Of a DNA stretch of 64,000 nucleotides, positions 43,184 through 52,292 are shown piece by piece (positions within the stretch are counted from its first letter, which is position 1; the number at the start of each line of letters is the position of its first letter). Source of the DNA: Pseudomonas sp. BN411 (lineage in GTDB: Bacteria; Pseudomonadota; Gammaproteobacteria; Pseudomonadales; Pseudomonadaceae); NCBI RefSeq assembly GCF_029871235.1, contig NZ_SSOM01000070.1, positions 124,001 through 188,000 on the forward strand, read 5' to 3'. The notes beneath the pieces were generated by a model. That model made no database searches. It saw nothing but the letters and a program-made list of their open reading frames with translations, and had not been told where the DNA came from. The position numbers were made by a program, and so were the translations under genes.

Positions 43184-44599
43184 TCAACTGGCGTAGAGAT
43201 ACGCCTCCACGTCCATGCCGGCGTCGCGCATCTGGGCCAGCTTGTAGCGCAGGGTGCGCGGGCTGATGCCCAGGCGCTCGGCGGCTTCCTTGCGGCGGCC
43301 ACGCTCCGAACGCAGGGTGTCGATGATCATCTGGAACTCGTGGCGGCGCAGATCATCGCCCAGGGCACCGGGTGCTTCAGCCGGCGCAGCGGCCGTCGGC
43401 AGCGGCACCACCGGAGCGGACACAGGCATGGCAGCGAATACCGGCGCGACGGGCGCGATGGCCATGCCGATCGGCACGGTCAGGCACAGGTCGTGGGGCT
43501 GGATCACCCCGCCCTGCTGCAGGATCAGCGCGCGCTGCACAGCGTTGTCCAGTTCGCGCACGTTGCCTGGCCAGGCGTGGGCCAGCAGCGCCGCCAGTGC
43601 TTCAGCGGAGAAACGCACGGCGGCGTGATTCATTTTTTTGACGTGCTTGGCGAGCAGGCGCTCGGCCAGGGGCTGGATGTCCGCCGGACGATCCCGCAGC
43701 GGGCGCCAGGCCAGGGGGAAAACCGAGAGACGGTAATAGAGGTCTTCACGGAAACGCCCCGCTGCCACTTCACCGGCCAGGTCGCGGTTGGTGGTAGCGA
43801 GCACACGTATGTCCAGGCTGATGGGACGACGCGCGCCCACTCGCTCCACTTCACGCTCCTGCAACACGCGCAGCAGCTTGGCCTGCAGGCCCAGGGGCAT
43901 TTCGGAGATTTCGTCGAGCAGGATGGTGCCACCGTCAGCCAGCTCGAACTTGCCCGGCGCGCTGGCGATGGCACCGGTGAAAGCACCCTTCTCGTGGCCG
44001 AACAAGGTGGCCTCCAGCATGTTGTCCGGAATGGCCGCGCAGTTGATGGCGATGAAGGGGCCATTGGCGCGAGTCGATTGCTGGTGGATGTACTGGGCCA
44101 GCACTTCCTTGCCGGTGCCGGACTCGCCGGAGATCAGCACGGTGGAATCGCTGCGCGCAACCCGCGCGGCCAACTCCAGCAGTTGCCGGCTGGCCGGCTC
44201 CAGTGCCACGGGACCATCACCGACGGGCTGGCTCACGCGGCCCAGCGCATGGCGCGCCACCAGATCCAAAAGGGTATTGGGCTCGAAGGGTTTGACCAGG
44301 TAATCGGCGGCACCCTGCCGAATGGCATCCACCGCACGCTCGACAGCGCCGAACGCCGTCATCAGCAGCACCGGGAGCTGCGGGTAGCGCTGGCGGACGA
44401 TGGCCAGCAACTGGTGGCCGTCCATGCCCGGCATGTTGACGTCGCTCACCATCAGGCCGAAGGACTCCTCCCCCAGCGCGACCAGGGCAGCTTCCGCACA
44501 ATCCACGGCACGGTAGTCATAGCCGCCGATCATCAGGGTGTCCGCCAGGGCTTCACGCAGGGCGCGGTCATCTTCGACCAGCAGAATTTTGGCAGTCAT
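43184..44599 (-). CDS. fleR: Sigma-54 response regulator FleR
   Basis: A 471-residue NtrC-type protein. Receiver with Asp53 (LMVSDVNMPGMDG), AAA+ domain with GESGTGKE and GAFTGA, C-terminal Fis-type helix-turn-helix (GRRKEAAERLGISPRTLRYKL). With FleS it activates class III genes for hook and basal body completion. It lies 6 bases after fleS. Confidence 0.96.
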   Translation of the reverse strand: MTAKILLVEDDRALREALADTLMIGGYDYRAVDCAEAALVALGEESFGLMVSDVNMPGMDGHQLLAIVRQRYPQLPVLLMTAFGAVERAVDAIRQGAADYLVKPFEPNTLLDLVARHALGRVSQPVGDGPVALEPASRQLLELAARVARSDSTVLISGESGTGKEVLAQYIHQQSTRANGPFIAINCAAIPDNMLEATLFGHEKGAFTGAIASAPGKFELADGGTILLDEISEMPLGLQAKLLRVLQEREVERVGARRPISLDIRVLATTNRDLAGEVAAGRFREDLYYRLSVFPLAWRPLRDRPADIQPLAERLLAKHVKKMNHAAVRFSAEALAALLAHAWPGNVRELDNAVQRALILQQGGVIQPHDLCLTVPIGMAIAPVAPVFAAMPVSAPVVPLPTAAAPAEAPGALGDDLRRHEFQMIIDTLRSERGRRKEAAERLGISPRTLRYKLAQMRDAGMDVEAYLYAS

Positions 44600-44605
44600 C
44601 GTCCT

Positions 44606-45811
44606 TTACTCCTGTGTAACCGACTGTGCCGCGGGAATCAGCGGCAGGACCAGGGTGGCGCACGTGCCGCGGCCGGGACGCGAGCGCAGCTGCAGCTCGC
44701 CCCGGTGGGCGCGCGCCACCGCCTTGACCACGGCCAGCCCCAGGCCGGTACCGGTGGTCTTGGTGGTGAAGAAGGGTTCGCCCAGGCGCGCCAGAGTGGC
44801 GGCGTCTATGCCCGGGCCGTTGTCACTGATGGTCAGGCGCAGGTCGCCCCCTCGCCTGTAGAGATGGACCTTGAGGAGCAGGTCGCGGCCGGCGGCCTGG
44901 TTGGCGTTCTCGATCAGGTTGAGCATCGCCCCTACGAGCGTGTCGCGATTGCACAGCAGCTCGCCCCCGCTCAGGTCGCACTGCCAGCGCACCTGCTTGC
45001 CTTCGAGGTGGGAGTCAGCCGAGGCGCGCAGTGCGGAGAACAGCGCGGACGGCGCCAGGCGATCCGGCAACGGCAGCTCGCCACGGGCGAACACCAGCAT
45101 GTCACGCACCTGGTGCTCCAGCTCGTGCAGGCGCTCCTTGAGGCGGCTGGCAAAGCGTTGCTGCTGCTCGGTGGGCAACACCTGCTCGGCCAGGTGGCTG
45201 GCATAGAGCAAGGCGGCGGACAGCGGTGTGCGGATCTGGTGGGCGAGGGAAGCGACCATGCGCCCAAGGGAAGAAAGGCGTTCGTGACGGGCCAGTTGAT
45301 CCTGCAGGCGACGGGTTTCCGTCAGGTCATTGAGCAGTATCAGTTGGCCGGGTTCGCCATTGAGGGAGCGAGTGGCGATGGAAACGCGACGGCCATCCTT
45401 GAGGGAAATTTCATGGCCATCGTCTTCACGCGGGGCGAAATTGCGGGCGATCACTTCGCGCCAGAGCATGCCCACCAGGGGCTGGCCAAGCACACTACGC
45501 GCCACGGGGTTGGCTTCGCGTACCACGCCCTGCCCGTCGATCACGATGACACCGCCGGGCAGCAGGTCCAGCAGGCTCTGCAGGCGGTTGGCGAGGCGCT
45601 CCTTCTCCGCCAGCTCCTGCATGCGCTGGGCACTGACCAGGGCCAGTTGGCCCTTCAACTCGGTAACCCGCGCCTCCAGCATGCTGTAGGACTCGCTGAG
45701 CTGGGTCGACATCTGGTTGAACAGCGCGAAGGCTTGTTCAAGACCAGCGCGGCTGGCCTGCTCGGCTTGGGCGGATTCCGGATTCTGTGCGGGGATTACG
45801 GCGTGGCTCAT
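44606..45811 (-). CDS. fleS: Sensor histidine kinase FleS
   Basis: A 401-residue soluble kinase without membrane helices. Coiled coil and PAS domain (VIVIDGQGVVREANPVARSVLG), then phospho-His in SLAHQIRTPLSAAL and HATPase (NLIENANQAAG, DNGPGID, GTGLGLAVV). The ATG at 45811 gives MSHAVIPAQ; an ATG at 45829 lacks a ribosome site. Confidence 0.95.
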   Translation of the reverse strand: MSHAVIPAQNPESAQAEQASRAGLEQAFALFNQMSTQLSESYSMLEARVTELKGQLALVSAQRMQELAEKERLANRLQSLLDLLPGGVIVIDGQGVVREANPVARSVLGQPLVGMLWREVIARNFAPREDDGHEISLKDGRRVSIATRSLNGEPGQLILLNDLTETRRLQDQLARHERLSSLGRMVASLAHQIRTPLSAALLYASHLAEQVLPTEQQQRFASRLKERLHELEHQVRDMLVFARGELPLPDRLAPSALFSALRASADSHLEGKQVRWQCDLSGGELLCNRDTLVGAMLNLIENANQAAGRDLLLKVHLYRRGGDLRLTISDNGPGIDAATLARLGEPFFTTKTTGTGLGLAVVKAVARAHRGELQLRSRPGRGTCATLVLPLIPAAQSVTQE

Positions 45812-45830
45812 GCTCTTCTCTCGCTCCATC

Positions 45831-45848
45831 GACCGTCAGCAGACGGTC
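45831..45848. other. Dyad in the fleSR leader
   Basis: GACCGT-N6-ACGGTC lies between the sigma-54 promoter and the fleS start. It could be a regulator site or an RNA hairpin; no factor can be named. Confidence 0.3.
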
Positions 45849-45863
45849 GGTCGAGGGAGATAA

Positions 45864-45879
45864 AGCAATACCCGTGCCT
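45864..45879 (-). promoter_or_regulatory. Sigma-54 promoter of fleSR
   Basis: On the minus strand AGGCACGGGTATTGCT matches the -24/-12 consensus with correct spacing, 53 bases upstream of the fleS ATG. fleSR is a known FleQ/RpoN target in P. aeruginosa. Confidence 0.85.
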
Positions 45880-45921
45880 AAAATTTATTCCTTTAAAAAC
45901 AACGACTTGGAAAAAGCGGAA

Positions 45922-47394
<1,473 letters not shown>

Positions 47395-47489
47395 TGTCTG
47401 GTTCTTGCTTTTAGGGCTGAACGCCGCGTTCCACGGCGTATGGGCAGACGGTGCATCCCGAGCGAGGGACCGACCGGCAATTGGCCACT

Positions 47490-47518
47490 AGTAAAGTGAA
47501 AAACCCTTGCCGAGTCAA
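47490..47518 (-). promoter_or_regulatory. Sigma-70-like promoter of fleQ
   Basis: On the minus strand TTGACT (47513-47518) and TTTACT (47490-47495) are 17 bases apart, about 100 bases upstream of the fleQ ATG. This fits the sigma-70 control known for fleQ. No clear Vfr site was seen. Confidence 0.55.
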
Positions 47519-47612
47519 TTTTATGGCGTGCTTTTTTTGATTGAGCCGACGGAATGGCTAAGCGATTGTCGGCGCAGTATCGAAGTAGTGGCAGTTGAGA
47601 ATCGTGCGGCCA

Positions 47613-47909
47613 TCAGCCGAACAGCTTGTAGACCTTGGCCCCCTGCTGGGCCTGGTTAAGCTGGATCAATTCGCCGGCAATACGCTGCTGCTCCGCCTGG
47701 CAAATAGTCACCAGCTCGCGATAGAGCGACAGCAGTTCCTGCAAGCGGCCGCCGAGTGCCTCGACATCATCCACGGCCTCAACCATGGCGTCATCCACCA
47801 CCTGACGGCAAAGCTGGTCGAGCTCGCCGATGGCCGCCCAGTCCTGGCGAGCCAGCGCGTCGCGCAGGGCGCTGCCGGTTGCTTCAAGACGCTGGACTGA
47901 TGCATTCAT
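47613..47909 (-). CDS. fliT: FliT-like flagellar chaperone
   Basis: A 98-residue helical protein between fliS and fleQ, where pseudomonads carry a FliT-type gene. In enterics FliT chaperones FliD and modulates FlhDC; in this genus the role is less clear. Sequence conservation is too low for a firm call by eye, so size, helix content and position carry it. The ATG at 47909 (MNASVQRLEATG) has GGAG upstream. Confidence 0.7.
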   Translation of the reverse strand: MNASVQRLEATGSALRDALARQDWAAIGELDQLCRQVVDDAMVEAVDDVEALGGRLQELLSLYRELVTICQAEQQRIAGELIQLNQAQQGAKVYKLFG

Positions 47910-47937
47910 TGGAAATCTCCTGCCAACCCGGACGGCA

Positions 47938-48318
47938 TCACTGGGCGATGCCATCCCATCCGGTTTTCACGTTGCGCAGCAATCCTGCCACTTCGTCCAC
48001 CAGCGCAGCGTCGCTTTTCAGGTTCGCTTCCAGCAGGCGGGACACCATGTACTCGTAGAGTGCATCGAGGTTGGAGGCGATCTCGCCACCCTGCTCGAAG
48101 TTCAGGCCGTCACGCAGGCCGCCAATGATAGCGATTGCCTTGCCGATCAGCTCGCCTTTTTGTGCCAGCTGGCCACGCTCGATGGCGCCACGGGCCTGGG
48201 CCAGGCGGGTCAGGCCACCTTCCATGAGCATCTGGATCAGTCGATGCGGGCTGGCGTCCACCGCCTGGGCCTGGGTGTTAACGGACTGATACTGCTTGAG
48301 GGCCGCCATCGCGTTCAT
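47938..48318 (-). CDS. fliS: Flagellin export chaperone FliS
   Basis: A 126-residue FliS with the classical YQSVNTQAQAVDASPHRLIQMLMEG start and the helical core LDALYEYMVSRLLEAN. It binds the C-terminus of flagellin in the cytoplasm. It is the more canonical of two tandem paralogues. Confidence 0.95.
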   Translation of the reverse strand: MNAMAALKQYQSVNTQAQAVDASPHRLIQMLMEGGLTRLAQARGAIERGQLAQKGELIGKAIAIIGGLRDGLNFEQGGEIASNLDALYEYMVSRLLEANLKSDAALVDEVAGLLRNVKTGWDGIAQ

Positions 48319-48402
48319 GTTCGCTCTCGCTCGTGTGTCGGGCTGTGATACCCAAGGTATCGGCAGCGACAGCGAGAGCTTTAGGCCGCACCTTTGCGGA
48401 AA

Positions 48403-48801
48403 TCAGGAAATTTCCGCGGCGGCCGGAGCGTCCACTTCGGGACCGATGCTGTCCCACGCCTGCTTGATATCCAGCAGCAGGGCCTCGACCTCATCGATGG
48501 GACGCGGCGAGTTGTCCAGGGCAACCCGGGACAGCCGGCGGGTCATGTAGTCGTAGAGGGCATCGAGGTTCTCGGCGATCTCACCACCGAGCTGCTTGTC
48601 CAGGCTCGCCTGGAGCACGCCGATGATGCTGAGGGTCGAACCCACAGCCAGGCCGCGCACTTCCGGGTTGCCGGTTTCCAGGCCATGACGGGCGAGCGAC
48701 AGGCGCTCCAGGGCACCATCGAGCAGCAATTGCACCGCGCGGTAGGGGCTGACTTCCTGGCTGGTCTTGACCTGCTTGTAGGTATCGATTGGATTGGCCA
48801 T
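48403..48801 (-). CDS. FliS paralogue (FliS')
   Basis: A 132-residue FliS-family protein: [24 protein letters not shown] and [16 protein letters not shown] align with the neighbouring FliS, but its acidic C-terminal tail ([13 protein letters not shown]) differs. It follows fliD by 3 bases. A second FliS may serve a different client or regulate the first. Confidence 0.9.
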   Translation of the reverse strand: MANPIDTYKQVKTSQEVSPYRAVQLLLDGALERLSLARHGLETGNPEVRGLAVGSTLSIIGVLQASLDKQLGGEIAENLDALYDYMTRRLSRVALDNSPRPIDEVEALLLDIKQAWDSIGPEVDAPAAAEIS

Positions 48802-48804
48802 TGC

Positions 48805-50247
48805 TTAGCTCTTCTTGACTACACCGGGAAGATTGGAAAGGGCCTGGCTCATCCGGTCGCTGGTCTGCTTCAGATTGGCGACCAGGGAGTCCATGGCGTT
48901 GTATTGGGCATACAGGCGCGTCTGAACCTTCTCCATGCGCAGCGCAAGCTGCGTACGCTGGTCTTTGACCGAATTCAGGGTTTCCTGAAGGCCAGACTGG
49001 CGCTCAGAGAGAATGCCACCCGACTCGGTATAGGGATCGAGCTTGGCATTCAGGCGGGACGTGAGGCCTTTGTCGCCAGTGAAGAAACCTGCGACAGCCT
49101 CGTACTGGGTGCTGAGCGCCTTGTCGAGTTTGCTGTCCTCGATCTTCAGCGTTCCGTCTTTCTGGGTGGTGATACCCAGGTCGGAGAGTATGGAGATACC
49201 GCCTGCATTGCCGGACGGCTTGACCAGTTCGTTACGCACGGTGGACAGCAGAGAACGCACCGAGGAGTCCCCCAACAGGGCACCGCTCACCGGAGCATTG
49301 CCCTCCCCCGCCGGGGTCACGGAGGTCAGGCTCTTGGTCACGCCGATCATCTTGTTGTAGGCGTCGACGAACTTCTTGATGTTGGATTTTACGGTCGCGG
49401 TGTCCTGCTCCACCGTCACTGTGAACTTCTTGCCGGGTTCCGCGCCCACCAGGTTGAGGGTGACGTCGGAAATCGCATTGGAGACCGTGTTGCTGGAGCT
49501 GCGCAAGGTCAGTCCATCGACGGTAAACTCCGCATCCTCAGCCAGGTTGATATAGCCACTGCTGCCGGCATCAGCGGTGTCCATGGCCGCCAGGTTGCCG
49601 GTGGGGCTGGAGGTCGGATCGTTGTCGGCGAAGTTGCCTATGCGGAACGCTTCAAGGCCGGCCGAAGCCTGGACGTAGATATCCTTGCCTGCCCCCGTGG
49701 TGTTGGAGCTGAGCACCAGGCGGGAACTGCCATCGGCTGGGTTGCTCACGATGTTGGCACTAACGCCCTTGTCCTTGAGTGCCTGGTTCAGGCTGTCGCG
49801 TATCTCGGAGAGCGTGGCGCCAGCAGCCACTTGCACGTCTACGCCACGGTCATCGGGACCCAGCTTGACGGTCAGCGTTCCGGCTGCGGCTGCAGTGGCG
49901 TCCTTGGCGAAGCTGGCGGTGCCCACCTTGCTTGCACTGGCTAGCTTCTCCACCGTGACCTGGTATTTACCGGCACTTGCGGTGTTGGTAGCGGTGACAG
50001 TGGCCAGGTCGGAATTGCTGGATTTCGCCGTTCGCTTGGAGAACAGATCGGCGGAGTTCAGGTCCTTCAGTGCCGTCTGGAACTCGCTGATGGCGCCCAT
50101 GAGCTGGCCGACGGCGGAGAACCTCGACGTAGCGCTTTTCTCCAAGCGGTTCAGTTGAGATTCCTTGGGGGCTTTCTCGGCATCGACCAGGGCCTTGACG
50201 ATCCCGTCGATGTTCATGTTCGTGCCGAGTCCGGTGATACCAGCCAT
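48805..50247 (-). CDS. fliD: Flagellar filament cap protein FliD
   Basis: A 480-residue protein. N-terminal GITGLGTNMNIDGIVKALVDAEK and C-terminal coiled coil (LARLMEKVQ-type helices, AQYNAMDSLVANLKQTSD) are conserved; the middle is variable and Ser/Thr/Ala-rich. It caps the filament and in P. aeruginosa also binds mucin. A putative sigma-54 promoter lies upstream. Confidence 0.96.
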   Translation of the reverse strand: MAGITGLGTNMNIDGIVKALVDAEKAPKESQLNRLEKSATSRFSAVGQLMGAISEFQTALKDLNSADLFSKRTAKSSNSDLATVTATNTASAGKYQVTVEKLASASKVGTASFAKDATAAAAGTLTVKLGPDDRGVDVQVAAGATLSEIRDSLNQALKDKGVSANIVSNPADGSSRLVLSSNTTGAGKDIYVQASAGLEAFRIGNFADNDPTSSPTGNLAAMDTADAGSSGYINLAEDAEFTVDGLTLRSSSNTVSNAISDVTLNLVGAEPGKKFTVTVEQDTATVKSNIKKFVDAYNKMIGVTKSLTSVTPAGEGNAPVSGALLGDSSVRSLLSTVRNELVKPSGNAGGISILSDLGITTQKDGTLKIEDSKLDKALSTQYEAVAGFFTGDKGLTSRLNAKLDPYTESGGILSERQSGLQETLNSVKDQRTQLALRMEKVQTRLYAQYNAMDSLVANLKQTSDRMSQALSNLPGVVKKS

Positions 50248-50299
50248 TTTCCATTACCTCGCCATTCTTCTGACGCCTTCGTCAATGGAACTGAAAGCA

Positions 50300-50315
50300 G
50301 TCAAGAAACGTGCCA
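50300..50315 (-). promoter_or_regulatory. Possible sigma-54 promoter of fliD
   Basis: On the minus strand TGGCACGTTTCTTGAC has a perfect -24 box, but the -12 box reads TTGAC instead of TTGCA/T. It lies 53 bases upstream of the fliD ATG. Confidence 0.4.
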
Positions 50316-50341
50316 CCTCGCACTCCAGTGCCAGGTCCCCG

Positions 50342-50707
50342 TCAAGCTTCTGCCTTGAACAGCAGACTACGCATTTCAGACAGGCTCTCCGCCAGCTTCA
50401 GCGCGTCTTCCGAGGGAATCTGGCGAATAACCTCACCTGACTCCGAATCGGTCACTTGGACCACAACTCGGCCACTGCTGTCGTCCACATCGAAATTAAG
50501 GTTGCGACGAATGCTCTGGACGAACTCCTGAATGCTCGAAGCCGCCGCCTGCACCGGCTCGCGCTCTTCGGCTTCATCGGATTTCTGCTGCGCCTGTGCA
50601 ACGTCCTTCTCAAGGTCTTCCTTGGCCACCGGACCGCGGACCTGGCCGTTGCCGACGGGCGTCGTGCTCATGCCCTTGCTCGTCAGGTTGACTATTCCGA
50701 TATCCAT
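50342..50707 (-). CDS. flaG: Flagellar protein FlaG
   Basis: A 121-residue FlaG-family protein. C-terminal domain with LNFDVDDSSGRVVVQVTDSESGEVIRQIPSEDAL is the family hallmark; the N-terminal half is charged. It affects filament length. The ATG at 50707 has GAGGTGAGC upstream. Lies between fliC and fliD. Confidence 0.95.
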   Translation of the reverse strand: MDIGIVNLTSKGMSTTPVGNGQVRGPVAKEDLEKDVAQAQQKSDEAEEREPVQAAASSIQEFVQSIRRNLNFDVDDSSGRVVVQVTDSESGEVIRQIPSEDALKLAESLSEMRSLLFKAEA

Positions 50708-50733
50708 GGTGCTCACCTCACAAATGGCAAGAA

Positions 50734-50758
50734 GGGGAGAAGCGCCAAGCACTTCCCC
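50734..50758 (-). terminator. Possible fliC terminator hairpin
   Basis: On the minus strand GGGGAAGTGC pairs with GCGCTTCTCCCC across a 3-base loop with one bulge, followed by TTCTTGCCATTT. It lies about 30 bases after the fliC stop and would limit readthrough into flaG. Confidence 0.45.
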
Positions 50759-50788
50759 CCGCGTTCACCGCCTTACCTCGTCCGGGCC

Positions 50789-51988
50789 TTAGCCCAGGAG
50801 GCTGAGGACCGCCTGCGGCAACTGGTTGGCCTGGGCCAGGATCGAGGTACCTGCCTGTTGCAGGATCTGGTTCTTGGTCAGGTTAGCCGTTTCCGCGGCG
50901 AAGTCGGTGTCCTGGATACGACCGCGAGCGGCCGACACGTTCTCACCGATGTTCTGCAGGTTCGAGATGGTGTTCTCGAAGCGGTTCTGCACGGCACCCA
51001 AATCCGCACGCTGGGAGTCAATGGACTGGATAGCCTGGTCAATGGCGATGATTGCCTTCTGAGAACCTTCAACAGTGGAAATATCAACGCTTTGGATATC
51101 AGTGGTCACGGTGCCGCTCGCGGTCGGAACGATTGTGCCGGCACTGCCAGCGCCCAGGAACACGCTAGTGCTGGTAACACTGCCACTGGCGCTAGCGAAG
51201 CTATTGGTGGATACCAGGTTCAAAGAGCCAGAAGCAGTAGTTTCGAAGGCGCTAACACCAATGTTGGCATCATTGATCAGCGTTGCGAGCTTCTCGGTGG
51301 CAGCGGTATCGGAGTCACCCACTTCGATTTTCGCGGTGTATGTACGAGGGCCGGACCAGCCGTCGCCATTCACGGTAATGGCCACGGTGCCAGAAGTGCT
51401 CGCAACACCGTTGGTAAAGGTGGCGGCAGTACCGCTAGCAGCGTTGGCCAGCGTAATAACGCCGCTGGTATAGGTTGCATCGAGCGCTTTCGTGCTCATT
51501 TCGTCGATCTTGACGCTGATTGTTTCGTTAGCAGCGCTACCCACCTGGAAGGTTGTGGTACCGAAACTGCCGTCCAGCAGCTTCTTACCACCGAAGGTAG
51601 TGGTGTTGGCGATACGGTCCAACTCCTTCTTCAACTCAGTCACTTCGTCGTTCAGCGCCTTGCGTTCGTCGGCGCTGTTGGAACCGTTGGCCGACTGCAG
51701 AGACAGGTCACGCATACGCTGCAGGATGCTGGTGGACTGCTGCAGAGCGCCTTCAGCGGTCTGCGCCATGGAGATACCGTCGTTGGAGTTCTTCACCGCA
51801 ACGCCGAGGCCGTTGATCTGGCTGCTCAGGCGGTTGGCGATCTGCAGGCCGGCGGCGTCGTCCTTGGCGCTGTTGATGCGGGAACCGGTGGACAGACGTT
51901 GCAGGGAAGTGTCCAGCGCACGGGAGGAGGTGTTCAGGTTGCGCTGGGTATTGAGAGAAGCAATGTTCGTGTTGACGGTCAAAGCCAT
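50789..51988 (-). CDS. fliC: Flagellin FliC
   Basis: A 399-residue flagellin. N-terminal D0/D1 ([36 protein letters not shown]) and C-terminal D1/D0 ([37 protein letters not shown]) are conserved. The central part is rich in Ser, Thr and Ala (e.g. [17 protein letters not shown]), offering many O-glycosylation sites. The adjacent glycan island suggests it is glycosylated. ATG at 51988 follows GGAGGACACCACC. Confidence 0.97.
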   Translation of the reverse strand: MALTVNTNIASLNTQRNLNTSSRALDTSLQRLSTGSRINSAKDDAAGLQIANRLSSQINGLGVAVKNSNDGISMAQTAEGALQQSTSILQRMRDLSLQSANGSNSADERKALNDEVTELKKELDRIANTTTFGGKKLLDGSFGTTTFQVGSAANETISVKIDEMSTKALDATYTSGVITLANAASGTAATFTNGVASTSGTVAITVNGDGWSGPRTYTAKIEVGDSDTAATEKLATLINDANIGVSAFETTASGSLNLVSTNSFASASGSVTSTSVFLGAGSAGTIVPTASGTVTTDIQSVDISTVEGSQKAIIAIDQAIQSIDSQRADLGAVQNRFENTISNLQNIGENVSAARGRIQDTDFAAETANLTKNQILQQAGTSILAQANQLPQAVLSLLG

Positions 51989-52079
51989 GGTGGTGTCCTC
52001 CGAGGACTGCGTGTTTGCCTGAGCTTGCGACCTTGGGCGGGCATCGCCCAGGCACCCATAAAGTTCGCATTCGTACTTC

Positions 52080-52106
52080 GTATCGGCGGTGTCGGAGGAA
52101 GCTTTA
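52080..52106 (-). promoter_or_regulatory. Sigma-28 (FliA) promoter of fliC
   Basis: On the minus strand TAAAGCTT (52099-52106), 11 bases, then GCCGATAC (52080-52087) match the FliA consensus TAAAGTTT-N11-GCCGATAA closely, about 92 bases upstream of the fliC ATG. Confidence 0.85.
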
Positions 52107-52249
52107 GGGGCATTCAAAAAAATTTCTTACCCGGGGCTTGCCACGCCAACGTCCGCCATCCAGTCAGCTTTTCGACCGGCATCCCGAAAACTTGAGGGCA
52201 GGATGCTGACCGATCCGGCAGGGTGCCCTGCCCCCGGTCCCGAAACGAC

Positions 52250-52273
52250 AAGGCCCCGCATGTGCGGGGCCTT
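52250..52273 (-). terminator. Terminator hairpin after the glycosyltransferase gene
   Basis: AAGGCCCCGCA at 52250-52260 and its complement at 52263-52273 form a perfect stem of 11 pairs (10 with a four-base loop), 20 bases after the stop of the giant glycosyltransferase. On the transcribed strand GTCGTTTC follows, a weak T-tract. It would separate the glycan operon from fliC. Confidence 0.7.
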
Positions 52274-52292
52274 GTTGGCTTCGACTTCAGCG

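Noticed and set aside
52217-52232. Short inverted repeat GGCAGGG-TG-CCCTGCC
   Set aside because: Only 7 base pairs with a 2-base centre and no T-tract; the stronger hairpin at 52250-52273 explains termination.
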